NCBI GenBank assembly: GCA_003165155.1
Contig: PLSK01000116.1
Span: 1-46,667 of the forward strand
DNA: 46,667 nt
Direction of reading: 5' to 3'
Origin: Mycobacterium sp.
Lineage (GTDB): Bacteria > Actinomycetota > Actinomycetes > Mycobacteriales > Mycobacteriaceae
The translations under genes were made by a program, and so were the position numbers. The notes below the pieces were generated by a model. That model had not been told where the DNA came from, ran no database searches, and saw only the letters and a list, made by a program, of their open reading frames with translations. The stretch's first letter is position 1, and the number at the start of each line of letters is the position of its first letter. This document shows positions 34,307 through 42,084 of this stretch, one piece after another.

Positions 34307-34460
34307 CGGTGCACATCCAAGAACTGCGAGGTGACGCCGACTGGCCAGCCAGCGTCGGAAGATCACTCGATGCCCCCACCCTAGTCGCCGGCCGACTGGA
34401 CGTGGCCAAATCAACCGCAGCGGCAGGAACTAACCAAGCCAGTTCACGACCTGATCCGAC

Positions 34461-34530
34461 GAATATGCGGATATCGAATACGCGGGGTTACCAGTAAAGT
34501 ACGCCGTTTCCGGTTTTGGCCCAACAGGTT
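34461..34530. repeat. Family 2 repeat, copy c
   Basis: GAATATGCGGATATCGAATA, CGCGGGGTTACCAGTAAAG, then ACGCCGTTT and GGCCCAACAGG. It lies 40 bp past the mazF stop at 34570. Confidence 0.78.
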
Positions 34531-34569
34531 TGAAGATCCACTACTGTTCTTGCCGCGGGTGGCCGTGTG

Positions 34570-34905
34570 TCACAGATCGAGGACAAAGCGCAGCGCTTGA
34601 TCAATGGCCTGCATCTGGTCTGGGCCGATTATTGTCTGCCGAGATGACAGTCGTTCGACGGAGACCACGCGCAGTTGATCGCAGCGTGCGTATGAGGTGT
34701 GGTCGAGCCCGCCGCTCTCCGGCTCCAGCTCGACATGACTTCGCAGCCCGTAGCCAGCGGTCGTAATCGGGACGATGACCACCAGCCCGCCCGGTCCGTT
34801 GTTGAGAATGCCGACCGACACCACTATCGCTGGGCGTCGAAAGGCCGGCTCGTGGCCGACCGGCTGGCCGAGATCGACGTAGTAGATCTCCCCCCGCCAG
34901 ATCAA
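34570..34905 (-). CDS. mazF: MazF/PemK-family mRNA interferase
   Basis: 111 residues from TTG 34905; TTGA overlaps the antitoxin stop. The fold pattern is clear: WRGEIYYVDLGQPVGHEPAF, RRPAIVVSVGILNNGPGGLV, VIVPITTAGYGLRSHVELEP, SYARCDQLRVVSVERLSSRQ, DQMQAIDQALRFVLDL. G-E-I-(x)n-G-x-E, P-A-I-V-V-S and the CDQ-R-x-(V/L) strand are the usual sites. The C-terminal helix matches the remnant at 24.4 kb in style. Confidence 0.9.
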   Translation of the reverse strand: MIWRGEIYYVDLGQPVGHEPAFRRPAIVVSVGILNNGPGGLVVIVPITTAGYGLRSHVELEPESGGLDHTSYARCDQLRVVSVERLSSRQTIIGPDQMQAIDQALRFVLDL

Positions 34906-35135
34906 GCCAGGGCGTCCCACTCGTGACGCTCGGCCAGGTACTGCTCCCACAGTTCGCGATTACCACGCAGGCGCTGGTAATCGCCGTTTAGCCCCCGGAG
35001 GAACTCCTGCCGCTCCAACGCGTCGATGGCCGCGTGCACGACGTCGACAACGGCGGTTTGACGAGCCTTGGCCAGCGATTGGAGCCGCTCGGAATCTGGG
35101 CGGCGGACTCGGACAGTTGTGGTTTCTGCTGCCAT
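34902..35135 (-). CDS. Antitoxin of the MazF module
   Basis: 77 residues from ATG 35135 (MAAETTTVRVRRPDSERLQS). The first half is RHH-like (strand TTVRVRR, helices LQSLAKARQTAVVDVVHAAI). The tail (LERQEFLRGLNGDYQRLRGN, RELWEQYLAERHEWDALA) is acidic and W-rich, as in actinobacterial MazE-like antitoxins. Direct repeats TGTAGAC spaced 11 bp occur just upstream of the start and may be the operator. Confidence 0.82.
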   Translation of the reverse strand: MAAETTTVRVRRPDSERLQSLAKARQTAVVDVVHAAIDALERQEFLRGLNGDYQRLRGNRELWEQYLAERHEWDALA

Positions 35136-35182
35136 GAAGCCAGTGTAGACGAAATGTAGACACAAGATCGATAGCGGATCGT

Positions 35183-35392
35183 CTATTGAAGTCCAGCAAC
35201 GTCTAGCGTTAGCGAGCCGTCGAGCGCCAACGGCATCAGTTCATCGAACACCGATTCCTGGATGCCCTGTTCGAGGTCGTAGACATCGGCGCGAGTGATG
35301 GGCTTGTCGAGAACGTCGGCGACCTCGGGCAGCAGCGCGGTGAGTTCTTCGTGTGGAAGCGGGGTCTCACCGTACCCGGGCGCAAGCGGCAT
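35183..35392 (-). pseudogene. Fic/Doc-family protein, N-terminal remnant
   Basis: 69 codons from ATG 35392, which overlaps the antitoxin stop by one base (TGATG). MPLAPGYGETPLPHEELTAL, LPEVADVLDKPITRADVYDL and EQGIQESVFDELMPLALDGS are the typical start of actinobacterial Fic proteins. The frame then ends at LTLDVAGLQ, before the HxFx(D/E)GNGR active site. No AMP transfer is possible. The mazE start lies 48 bp further on, so the deletion probably joined the two modules. Confidence 0.75.
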
Positions 35393-35565
35393 CAGTGCTT
35401 AGGTGGCTGCTGCTTCGCGATGTAGGCATTCACGGCGGCCGACCGCCTGTGGCCAGCGGGAACGACCCGGCCCTCCAACTTGGCCGAGGCCTTCGTGGCG
35501 CGCATGGCCGCCTTCTTGACGGCGGCCTTCGAAACGACCACCTTCTTGGGCGTCTGGCGTTCCAT
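35392..35565 (-). CDS. Small Fic antitoxin with inhibitory-helix motif
   Basis: 57 residues from ATG 35565: MERQTPKKVVVSKAAVKKAA, MRATKASAKLEGRVVPAGHR, RSAAVNAYIAKQQPPKH. It is very lysine/alanine-rich. S-A-K-L-E-G fits the (S/T)xxxE(G/N) signature by which class I Fic antitoxins block ATP binding in the Fic active site. With the Fic protein truncated, the antitoxin is an orphan. Confidence 0.7.
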   Translation of the reverse strand: MERQTPKKVVVSKAAVKKAAMRATKASAKLEGRVVPAGHRRSAAVNAYIAKQQPPKH

Positions 35566-36014
35566 GACTGCACCCCACGAACCATCGACAGCACTACCAT
35601 GCTACCGGTCAGAGACAGCTGCTGACCACCGCATTTACGGTCATCGGACGCGTTGAGGACTCTCTAGCGGTCCGAGGTCGCGTGCCATCTCCTGCGAAAC
35701 AACTACGTGACCTGTGCACCCGCGCGCTGTGGGCTGCAGTCGGCCTGCAATGTGATGCCACCCAGCGTGACGCCATCCGGTCCATCGAGACCATCGACAC
35801 CGTCGACGATCAATTGATAACCGAGCTGCTGCGCCTCGATGAATCGCCCCGCACAAGCGGTCGACCTCGAACTCATCCTGCTCGATCTGATCGTCCCCTT
35901 TGGGCAAGGCCACGTGCACCCACGGATCGCCGCGAGCCACCTGTGGGCAAAGCGATCCGCAGACTGATGGTCGTGGCGACCGGGCGACCCCTTCCCCTCT
36001 CTCGCCACATGGGA
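35566..36014. other. 449-bp stretch without an assignable gene
   Basis: A minus-strand frame ending at 35705 (FIEAQQLGYQLIVDGVDGLD, GPDGVTLGGITLQADCSPQR) has coding-like composition but no start or family I recognise. It may be the end of a lost gene. No other feature is visible before repeat d. Confidence 0.35.
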
Positions 36015-36085
36015 GAAATACGGCCGAACTGAATATTCGAGGGTTACCGGAAAACTTCGTACTATTAACTCGGCCAACGCATTTC
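36015..36085. repeat. Family 2 repeat, copy d
   Basis: GAAATACGGCCGAACTGAAT, ATTCGAGGGTTACCGGAAAA, then CTTCG and CGGCCAACGC. It is more diverged than the others but keeps the same order. It ends 33 bp before the SRPBCC start. Confidence 0.7.
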
Positions 36086-36117
36086 GGGGTGCTAGGAGAT
36101 GCGGGTATGGTCTAGCC

Positions 36118-36600
36118 ATGCACGGCTTTGCGACGGTCGATATGAACGCTTCACCGGAGGCGGTGTGGTCGTTGATCAGTGATGTGACACAGATTGGGCG
36201 GTTTAGCCCGGAGACGTTCGAGGCGCAGTGGCTTGACGGCGCTGTCGGTCCTGCAGTGGGTGCGAAGTTCCGCGGGCACGTGAAGCGCAACGAGAAAGGC
36301 CCAATCTACTGGACTGCGTGCACCGTGACTGAGTGTGATCAGGGTCGGGTATTCGCCTTCGCCGTGCGGTCACGACCGTTGGGGCTTCCCATCGCGCCGA
36401 GCAACACGGTACAGGTCACGTGGCGCTTCAGCCTGAGCCCGACCGGCGGCGGAGGTACCGAAGTAACCGAATCATTTGAGTTGAGAGACATCCCGGCAAT
36501 GCGGCTCTACTGGCGGGCCCTCGGCTGGGTGCGGGGCCCGCGGTTGAAGCAGGACATGAAGCGGACGCTGCTCGCGATCAAAGCCGCGGTGGAACGGTAG
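36118..36600 (+). CDS. SRPBCC-family (polyketide cyclase/START-like) protein
   Basis: 160 residues from ATG 36118. It opens ATVDMNASPEAVWSLISDVT, QIGRFSPETFEAQWLDGA, and continues VGAKFRGHVKRNEKGPIYWT, VFAFAVRSRPLGLPIAPSNT, TEVTESFELRDI and a long C-terminal helix (RGPRLKQDMKRTLLAIKAAV). This is the usual helix-grip pocket of polyketide_cyc2 proteins, which bind hydrophobic ligands. It stands alone between family 2 copies d and e, like a single-gene cassette, but in the orientation opposite to the TA genes. Confidence 0.85.
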   Translation: MHGFATVDMNASPEAVWSLISDVTQIGRFSPETFEAQWLDGAVGPAVGAKFRGHVKRNEKGPIYWTACTVTECDQGRVFAFAVRSRPLGLPIAPSNTVQVTWRFSLSPTGGGGTEVTESFELRDIPAMRLYWRALGWVRGPRLKQDMKRTLLAIKAAVER

Positions 36601-37092
36601 CAGCACCGCTCGGCACCGGAACAGCAAACCTCGCTCCCCCGCACACGCAGAGCTCAAATCCCGCTCCCGCATCGACGATCATCCACCCAGAGTGGCCTCG
36701 CCAAGCCACCGGCATCTCCAGAAGCCGGCCTTCAGGCCAGCCGAATACGGCAGAAATGAATACGGCGGGTTACCGGTAAACCTCTCCATGCATCAAAATA
36801 TGTTGTGCTTCAGCGCATTTACTGGCCCAGCACTTGCCGATAATTCCGGCTGAAACGTGTATCGTGCAGTTTCCCAAACGTATTCGAGTTGGTGCGGTGG
36901 GTGTGACAACACCGCTGTCTGATTCATTGGGTGAAGCGACTACTGCTCGTGCGTCAGTAACGGTCCCAACTGGGTCCCACTAGGCGCCTCTCCCCCCCGG
37001 GGGACTGACGCCATGCCGCATGTGCGGGCGATGCACTGGTATTCGTTATCCCGCTGTGCTGCAGTGAATTGCACCTGTCGGCGAGTCGCCGA
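36601..37092. other. 492-bp gap holding family 2 repeat e
   Basis: No gene is supported. Repeat e is at 36744-36825. A G/C-run (CCCCCCCGGGGG) near 36995-37006 and the string CCCAACTGGGTCCCACTAGG just before it look like a possible recombination or terminator remnant but do not fold as a tRNA. Confidence 0.4.
36744..36825. repeat. Family 2 repeat, copy e
   Basis: GAATACGGCAGAAATGAATA, CGGCGGGTTACCGGTAAAC are well kept. The distal part (CTCTCCATGCATC...) differs from other copies. It lies 143 bp past the SRPBCC stop and 268 bp past the end of the lysR gene. Confidence 0.72.
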
Positions 37093-38007
37093 CTATCCAC
37101 TGCGGAAACTACGCGCCGAAGCAGCCATATCAGCGCCCTCTTCTATCAATTGTGAGACGAACGCTTGCGCCGGGCGAGGTAGCGGGCGGTCGTTACGGTG
37201 GACGAAGCCGATCTGTCGTCGGAGAGGTACATCGGTGATTTCGAGGATGTGGACATCGGTGTTGCGCGCCACCAGTTCTGGGACGATCGCCGCGCCGATA
37301 CCGGCACGCACAAGGGCGAGGACCGAATCCATCTCGCCACCCTCGCACGCTACGGTAGGCCGAACACGGGCATTTGTGAGCGCATTCAGCGTTGCAACAC
37401 GCAAGTCGTAACCCTCTCGGAACATCACCATCGGCGTGTTGTTTAGGTCAGCTATCCGGAGTGTCCGGCGGCTGGCAAGCGGATGACTATCGGCTAATGC
37501 GACTACCAACGACTCGGTGAAAAGCTCGGTACTGCTAAGGCGCTCGTCGTCAACGGGGAGAACAACAAGCGCGACATCGATATCACCAGCTGCGACACGC
37601 GGGACGAGCACGCGTGAACCTGCCTCCGCTATTTCCAGCGTTACGCCGGGATGGCTGCGGTGAAACGACGTGAGAATTTCTGGCAGCACCGCGGTACTGA
37701 GGCTGGGCGTCGCCCCGACGCTTAGGCGGCCCGTCGTCATATCGACCAGCGAACGTGCCTCGGCGGCGAGATCTTCGATGTCGTCGAGGACGTGGCGCGC
37801 CCACGGCAGCAGGGCAGCACCCTCGCTGGTCAACTCAACCTCCACGTGACCCGGCGCACGGTGAAACAGCGCCACGCCGAGTTCGAGCTCAAGCAAACGG
37901 ATCTGACGACTGATCGACGGCTGCGCAACATGAATGCGCGCCGCTGCCCGGCTGAAGTGGCGATCCTGAGCAACAGCTACGAAGTACCTGAGCTGGTGCA
38001 ATTGCAT
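37093..38007 (-). CDS. LysR-family transcriptional regulator
   Basis: 304 residues from ATG 38007. The N-terminal winged HTH is canonical: MQLHQLRYFVAVAQDRHFSR, AAARIHVAQPSISRQIRLLE, LELGVALFHRAPGHVEVELT. The effector domain follows (GRLSVGATPSLSTAVLPEIL, VALVVLPVDDERLSSTELFT, SVLALVRAGIGAAIVPELVA). It is of normal length. It is divergent from the Sdh-anchor-like gene (135 bp apart) and may control it. Confidence 0.92.
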   Translation of the reverse strand: MQLHQLRYFVAVAQDRHFSRAAARIHVAQPSISRQIRLLELELGVALFHRAPGHVEVELTSEGAALLPWARHVLDDIEDLAAEARSLVDMTTGRLSVGATPSLSTAVLPEILTSFHRSHPGVTLEIAEAGSRVLVPRVAAGDIDVALVVLPVDDERLSSTELFTESLVVALADSHPLASRRTLRIADLNNTPMVMFREGYDLRVATLNALTNARVRPTVACEGGEMDSVLALVRAGIGAAIVPELVARNTDVHILEITDVPLRRQIGFVHRNDRPLPRPAQAFVSQLIEEGADMAASARSFRSG

Positions 38008-38141
38008 GACTCACGACGGTACTGCAGCACATGCCCATCAGCTATCAATATCAGCATATTTATGTCTTTGACACATCACCGGCGGGTTGGTCAGGATATG
38101 GATGGCGCAGCGTGAAGCTCACGAACAAAACGGAGAATCAG

Positions 38142-38987
38142 GTGGCAAGAAATGTTCGGTCGCAACCGATCCCCAGTGCACGGAGCCACGCGTTGCGAAA
38201 CGACCCGGACGGATCACCCACGTCGTCGGACCGGACGCTACGTACCGATCGATGGTGGCTTCCGTCGCTGACGACAGCGGCCGTCCTGGGCACATTTTTG
38301 CTCTATACGATCGTTCGGGTATTTATGCGGCGATGGTATTGGGTCAACGAGTACCACTATCTCACCCCGCTGTATTCACCGTGTTTAAGCCAGTCCTGCG
38401 CGCCTGGATCGACGCATTTTGGTGCACTCCTGGGCAGCTTTCCGGTTCCCATTCCGCTCGCGATAATGCCGTTTGCCGTCATACTCGGATTCCGCGGAAC
38501 GTGTTATTACTACCGCAAAGCAACGTACCGATCGTTCCTTTTATCGCCGGCGGCATGTGCAGTTCGGGAGCCGGCACGGTCCTATCGCGGTGAGAGCGCC
38601 TTCCCGTTCATCGCGCAGAATTCCCACCGATACTTCCTGTATCTGGCGTCGCTACTACTACTGATCGACACCTACGACGCCGGCCAGGCCTTCATGCCCG
38701 AAAGCGGCGGCTTCGGAGTCGGACTGGGATCACTATTGTTGCTGCTCAACGCCTGCGGCCTGTGGCTCTACACGTTGTCGTGCCACTCCTGCCGACACAT
38801 TGTCGGCGGCCGGCTCAAAAACTTTTCCCGCCACCCCATCCGCTACAGATTGTGGACATTCGTTTCGCGACTTAACACCCGCCATCCACAAATTGCATGG
38901 ACATCACTCATCCTCGTCATGATCGTCGACCTCTACATCATGGCGGTCTCAGCCGACTGGATCCGCGATCTACGACTCTACAATTAA
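38142..38987 (+). CDS. Membrane anchor protein like that of mycobacterial succinate dehydrogenase Sdh1 (Rv0249c-like)
   Basis: 281 residues from GTG 38142 (GGAG 6 bp upstream); GTG 38112 and ATG 38031 are in-frame alternatives. Core: RTLRTDRWWLPSLTTAAVLG, RRWYWVNEYHYLTPLYSPCL, IPLAIMPFAVILGFRGTCYY, YRKATYRSFLLSPAACAV, FIAQNSHRYFLYLASLLLLI, LYTLSCHSCRHIVGGRLKNF. About five membrane helices with haem-type His residues are visible. From memory this closely follows the Sdh1 anchor of mycobacteria. No catalytic or Fe-S subunit genes accompany it here, so it is an orphan copy. Confidence 0.82.
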   Translation: MARNVRSQPIPSARSHALRNDPDGSPTSSDRTLRTDRWWLPSLTTAAVLGTFLLYTIVRVFMRRWYWVNEYHYLTPLYSPCLSQSCAPGSTHFGALLGSFPVPIPLAIMPFAVILGFRGTCYYYRKATYRSFLLSPAACAVREPARSYRGESAFPFIAQNSHRYFLYLASLLLLIDTYDAGQAFMPESGGFGVGLGSLLLLLNACGLWLYTLSCHSCRHIVGGRLKNFSRHPIRYRLWTFVSRLNTRHPQIAWTSLILVMIVDLYIMAVSADWIRDLRLYN

Positions 38988-39044
38988 GGCGAAAAGTCGG
39001 GATGAGTTACTGCGCTTGCGCGTTGTCCGCATAGGAGTTGGCCG

Positions 39045-39521
39045 GTGAGGTTGTCGCCCGAAATGCAGCAGCTTGTGCTCGAGCAGCGTCTGGGCTTCGT
39101 TGCTACCGTCACCTCAGACGGCCGGCCGAACTTGTCCCCCAAGGGAACGACCACTGTGTGGGACCAGGAGCATCTGATGTTCGCCGACCTGGCATCACCA
39201 AGAACCGTCGAAAACCTCGCAACAAACCCCCATATCGAAGTCAACGTCATAGACCCCATCACGCGAAAAGGCTTTCGCTTCAAGGGGACCGGCACCGTCT
39301 ACAAAGACGGGGACGTATTCGAGCACGGATTGAAGATCCTGCAAGAGCGAGGCTTGACCGCTACGCCCGACCGCGTCCGATCCATCGTGGTCATCGACGT
39401 GGCCGCCGCCGCGGCGGTGATCTCCCCCGCCTATGACGACGGCACATCGGAGAACGTCATTGTCCAGCGCTGGCTTCAGCACCACAACGACCTGCATCGT
39501 CAACGCCGCCCCGAGCCCTGA
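39045..39521 (+). CDS. Pyridoxamine 5'-phosphate oxidase-family (split-barrel) protein
   Basis: 158 residues from GTG 39045 (AGGAG upstream). The FMN/F420 split-barrel core is QRLGFVATVTSDGRPNLSPK, GTTTVWDQEHLMFADLASPR, TVENLATNPHIEVNVIDPIT and RKGFRFKGTGTVYKDGDVFE. Mycobacterial members of this size bind flavin, F420 or haem and act in redox stress. The C-terminal AYDDGTSENVIVQRWLQHHN is typical of the subgroup. It is 57 bp downstream of the Sdh-anchor-like gene on the same strand. Confidence 0.87.
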   Translation: MRLSPEMQQLVLEQRLGFVATVTSDGRPNLSPKGTTTVWDQEHLMFADLASPRTVENLATNPHIEVNVIDPITRKGFRFKGTGTVYKDGDVFEHGLKILQERGLTATPDRVRSIVVIDVAAAAAVISPAYDDGTSENVIVQRWLQHHNDLHRQRRPEP

Positions 39522-39573
39522 GGTTATACCCGGGTCAGCAACGGGTCGACACGTCGAACCCGTAGTAGAGAAG

Positions 39574-39645
39574 GAATACGGCGGAAACGAATATGGCGGG
39601 TCACCAGTAAACGTCGCCGTTTTATACTGCTCTCCAACGGTTTAC
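39574..39645. repeat. Family 2 repeat, copy f
   Basis: GAATACGGCGGAAACGAATA, TGGCGGGTCACCAGTAAAC, then GTCGCCGTTTT and CTCTCCAACGG. CCGTT...AACGG forms the distal hairpin. It lies 36 bp past the vapC stop at 39682. Confidence 0.8.
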
Positions 39646-39681
39646 GGCTCTCAGAGGCCGTCGTCGTAGTCGTGCTGTCTG

Positions 39682-40110
39682 TCAGGGCGTGATGGCATCC
39701 CACGGATTCACCGCATCGACACCAGCGTCGACGAAGTCATCGACGTTGCGGGTCGCAAGTCCAGCGCTCCAGTTACGGCAGATTGCTGCTATTTGCGCGT
39801 CCGCCATGCTGATTGGCCGTCCAGCACGTTCTCGGGAGGCGACGATTTCCGCGTAGTGCGTCGCCGCCGGCGCATCAAACGGCAGAATCTGGTCCTCAAA
39901 ATCCTCTGTCAGCAGCCCCTCGATCTTGGCCTGTAGTTCCCGCTTGCGGCGCCCCTTCGGCAACCGCGCAACGCCATACTTGAGCTCGGCCGCCGTAACG
40001 GCGGTGACCAGTACGTCCGAGACGGAAAATCGGTCAACCCAACTAACGACGCGGGGCTCTGGCGCCTTCCGCATCAACTCCGACACCACGTTGGTGTCGA
40101 GGACAATCAC
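39682..40110 (-). CDS. vapC: VapC/FitB-type PIN-domain toxin
   Basis: 142 residues from ATG 40110, overlapping the antitoxin stop (ATGA-type). PIN residues: D in IVLDTNVVSELMRK, E in TAAELKYGVARLPKG, D in GRPISMADAQIAAICR, D in ATRNVDDFVDAGV. This is the FitB-like subgroup (T-N-V-x-S-E), with the final NPWDA. It is complete. Confidence 0.92.
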   Translation of the reverse strand: MIVLDTNVVSELMRKAPEPRVVSWVDRFSVSDVLVTAVTAAELKYGVARLPKGRRKRELQAKIEGLLTEDFEDQILPFDAPAATHYAEIVASRERAGRPISMADAQIAAICRNWSAGLATRNVDDFVDAGVDAVNPWDAITP

Positions 40111-40355
40111 CCGCCAAACTCCGCAGCTCTTGGGCGCTCAGTTCGGTCCGGCAGTTCAAGGTCCGCGACGCCGGCGACGTCGGAGAACCGCTGTCGAATC
40201 CGTGTAGCCATCCCCGGACCACTCGACGAGCGCTCCAACACGGTACGCAAGATCTCGCGCACCTCAGATTCCATGGAGCGACCGTGCTCAGCGGCGCGCA
40301 CGCGTAGTGCCGTCTTGAGATCGTCGTCAAAATCGCGAATCGTCAGGGTTGCCAT
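40107..40355 (-). CDS. vapB: FitA/VapB-type antitoxin
   Basis: 82 residues from ATG 40355 (MATLTIRDFDDDLKTALRVR). The FitA-like RHH domain (AAEHGRSMESEVREILRTVL) is followed by a basic/aromatic tail. A small palindrome lies 24 bp upstream (40379-40392). Translationally coupled to vapC. Confidence 0.9.
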   Translation of the reverse strand: MATLTIRDFDDDLKTALRVRAAEHGRSMESEVREILRTVLERSSSGPGMATRIRQRFSDVAGVADLELPDRTERPRAAEFGG

Positions 40356-40378
40356 TCGTCCCTCGCCTCCTGTGCTGT

Positions 40379-40392
40379 CATTGCACTCAATG
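40379..40392 (-). promoter_or_regulatory. Candidate vapBC operator
   Basis: CATTG and CAATG arms separated by 4 bp (minus strand CATTGAGTGCAATG), 24 bp upstream of the antitoxin start. Confidence 0.45.
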
Positions 40393-40523
40393 CTAGCATC
40401 ACAGAGTGTTCGTCGTGCGATTTCGGTCCAGCAAAATCGCACGTACATTGGCGGACCGGACGACACCGACAGCGCGCACCCCGACTCGAAGCATGCACGC
40501 GTGTTGAGCGGACGCCCCGTGTT

Positions 40524-40578
40524 GAAATATGGCGGGGTTACCGGTACGTCGTTTTACCTTGTTGGACAATGGTTGTCG
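40524..40578. repeat. Family 2 repeat, copy g (shortened)
   Basis: It has one instead of two tandem units (GAAATATGGCGGGGTTACCG), then GTACGTCGTTTTACC and TTGGACAATGG. It lies 51 bp past the stop of the GNAT toxin at 40629. Confidence 0.68.
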
Positions 40579-40628
40579 ATCATTTCTACTAGCCAGCGCG
40601 CCAGCCGCTGTCATGTCTGATGGCTGGA

Positions 40629-41459
40629 TCACTCGCCGTCGTTTCCTGCAGCGGCGTCGCGGCCCTCGTCGGTGTGCTCGCAGGCACCGTCAACGAGGAC
40701 GCCAGATCCATCGGTAAGGGTAACGACTCGCAGTTCGCGATCCACGATGCCGGTTGCCTCCCGGGCGGCCGCTAACGTCGCGTCGGCGCCATCCGGGTCG
40801 AGCTGTCGTAGCTGCTCGGCATGAGTGAGTGCCGCGACCGCGATGAGCCGCCTGAGTTGCTCGTCGGTCAGAGATTCGAGGTGGTCTCGGTCTGCTCCAG
40901 TCTCAGCCATTGCATCGATCGCCTCGCGTCGGCGTTGCTCGGCATCCCCGCCTCCTTGCAGCGCTGCCACGCTCGCCTTGGCATCTTTGATTAGCAACAG
41001 CAGGTGGAGTGCGTCGGTAGGTGACGGTTCGAACTGGTAGCGGGTGTAGAACCGGCGCGCTTCGTCGTGGAGGGCATGCACAAGGATGGCGCGGACACCG
41101 ATCTGTTCTGCGACTTGCACGCTGCGGGCAATAGCGTCGCGCAGCAGGTTCTCCCCCAGCCCGCAGCCCTGGTGTTTGCGGTCGACCGCGAGGCGTGACA
41201 GCAGGATCACCGGTACCGGGTTGGGCATGTTCCGGCGGAATTTGCCGGACAAGTCGACATGTGACACCCCTCCAGACGCGAGTGCGTAGTAACCGACAAC
41301 GCGACCATTTCGGCACGTGACGAAGCAGCGAGATGCGCCACCGGCGTGGTTCGTCAGTGCACGCGAGCGGAGGTAATCGTCCAGGCTGGGTTCCCCACTA
41401 TCGAAAGTCGCGACGCCGTCGGACTCGCTAATCGGTCGCGGGAGACTGTATCCACTCAC
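40629..41459 (-). CDS. TacT-like GNAT acetyltransferase toxin with long C-terminal extension
   Basis: 276 residues from GTG 41459; GTGA overlaps the antitoxin stop. Residues 1-165 are the GNAT toxin: FDSGEPSLDDYLRSRALTNH, ASRCFVTCRNGRVVGYYALA, VPVILLSRLAVDRKHQGCGL (acetyl-CoA loop, here H-Q-G-C-G-L-G-E-N), DEARRFYTRYQFEPSPTDAL (catalytic Tyr). Residues 165-276 are an added hydrophilic segment (ASVAALQGGGDAEQRRREAI, DHLESLTDEQLRRLIAVAAL, DGSGVLVDGACEHTDEG) that TacT-type toxins of about 170 residues do not have. GNAT toxins acetylate aminoacyl-tRNA. The extension is open to its stop with coding-like composition. Confidence 0.87.
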   Translation of the reverse strand: MSGYSLPRPISESDGVATFDSGEPSLDDYLRSRALTNHAGGASRCFVTCRNGRVVGYYALASGGVSHVDLSGKFRRNMPNPVPVILLSRLAVDRKHQGCGLGENLLRDAIARSVQVAEQIGVRAILVHALHDEARRFYTRYQFEPSPTDALHLLLLIKDAKASVAALQGGGDAEQRRREAIDAMAETGADRDHLESLTDEQLRRLIAVAALTHAEQLRQLDPDGADATLAAAREATGIVDRELRVVTLTDGSGVLVDGACEHTDEGRDAAAGNDGE

Positions 41460-41731
41460 GCGTCGGGGTCGAACAACGACGGCTTGTCGAAAAGCTTCGC
41501 CAACGCCGGCTTGTACTGGACAGGCCGGTCGAGCAAGGCGCTGAACTCGGCCCACGCAGGTTCATCAAGTAAGAAGTGCCGTCGGTCTGCGAGAACGTCG
41601 CGAGCGTGTGCGACGGTGGCACACACCGTAAAGGTTGTCAGGTCGGTCCCTTCGACCTCGGCGGCACGACGAATCAATGCGTCCTGCTCAGGCGTCAGAC
41701 GCACCGCGAAACGTTCAGACTTGGTAGCCAC
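41456..41731 (-). CDS. DUF1778/TacA-type antitoxin
   Basis: 91 residues from ATG 41731. The RHH domain is MATKSERFAVRLTPEQDALI, RRAAEVEGTDLTTFTVCATV. The toxin-binding tail is RRHFLLDEPAWAEFSALLDR, PVQYKPALAKLFDKPSLFDP, the standard DUF1778 pattern (F-x-L-x-x-x-x-W-x-x-F-x-x-x-L-D). GCCT-GAT-AGGC (41745-41755) just upstream may be the operator. Confidence 0.9.
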   Translation of the reverse strand: MATKSERFAVRLTPEQDALIRRAAEVEGTDLTTFTVCATVAHARDVLADRRHFLLDEPAWAEFSALLDRPVQYKPALAKLFDKPSLFDPDA

Positions 41732-41838
41732 CTACCCATTGTGTGCCTGATAGGCGTACGGGTCAACAGGGGGCATTATTTGGCATGGCGGCTTACCGCC
41801 AGTTTTCTTAGCGGCCGACTGCCGTGCTCGACGATGGC

Positions 41839-41858
41839 GATATCATCAGATATCATCA
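41839..41858 (+). promoter_or_regulatory. Tandem operator of vapBC
   Basis: GATATCATCA is repeated exactly in tandem (41839-41848, 41849-41858), ending 4 bp before the vapB ATG. It probably combines an AT-rich -10 region with the antitoxin binding site. Confidence 0.6.
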
Positions 41859-41862
41859 GGAT

Positions 41863-42084
41863 ATGAGCGACGTGCTGATCCGCGATCTACCAGATGATGT
41901 ACTAGCCGGAATCGACGCGCGAGCTGCTGAGCTGGGTTTGTCGCGCGTTGAGTACATTCGTCGACGGCTCGCCCAGGATTCGCGCGCCCCACGAGTTCCC
42001 GTGACTCGCGACGACTTACATCGCTTTGGACAGGCCATCGCCGGCCTTGCCGACGATGACCTGATGCGCCAAGCATGGCAGTGA
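41863..42084 (+). CDS. vapB: VapB antitoxin
   Basis: 73 residues from ATG 41863: [40 protein letters not shown] is the RHH domain. The tail ([24 protein letters not shown]) contacts the toxin. It overlaps vapC by 10 bp. It is divergent from the TacAT module by 131 bp. Confidence 0.9.
   Translation: MSDVLIRDLPDDVLAGIDARAAELGLSRVEYIRRRLAQDSRAPRVPVTRDDLHRFGQAIAGLADDDLMRQAWQ

Noticed and set aside
36960-37010. tRNA or attachment-site end near CCCAACTGGGTCCCACTAGG
   Set aside because: No cloverleaf can be formed and no integrase is adjacent.
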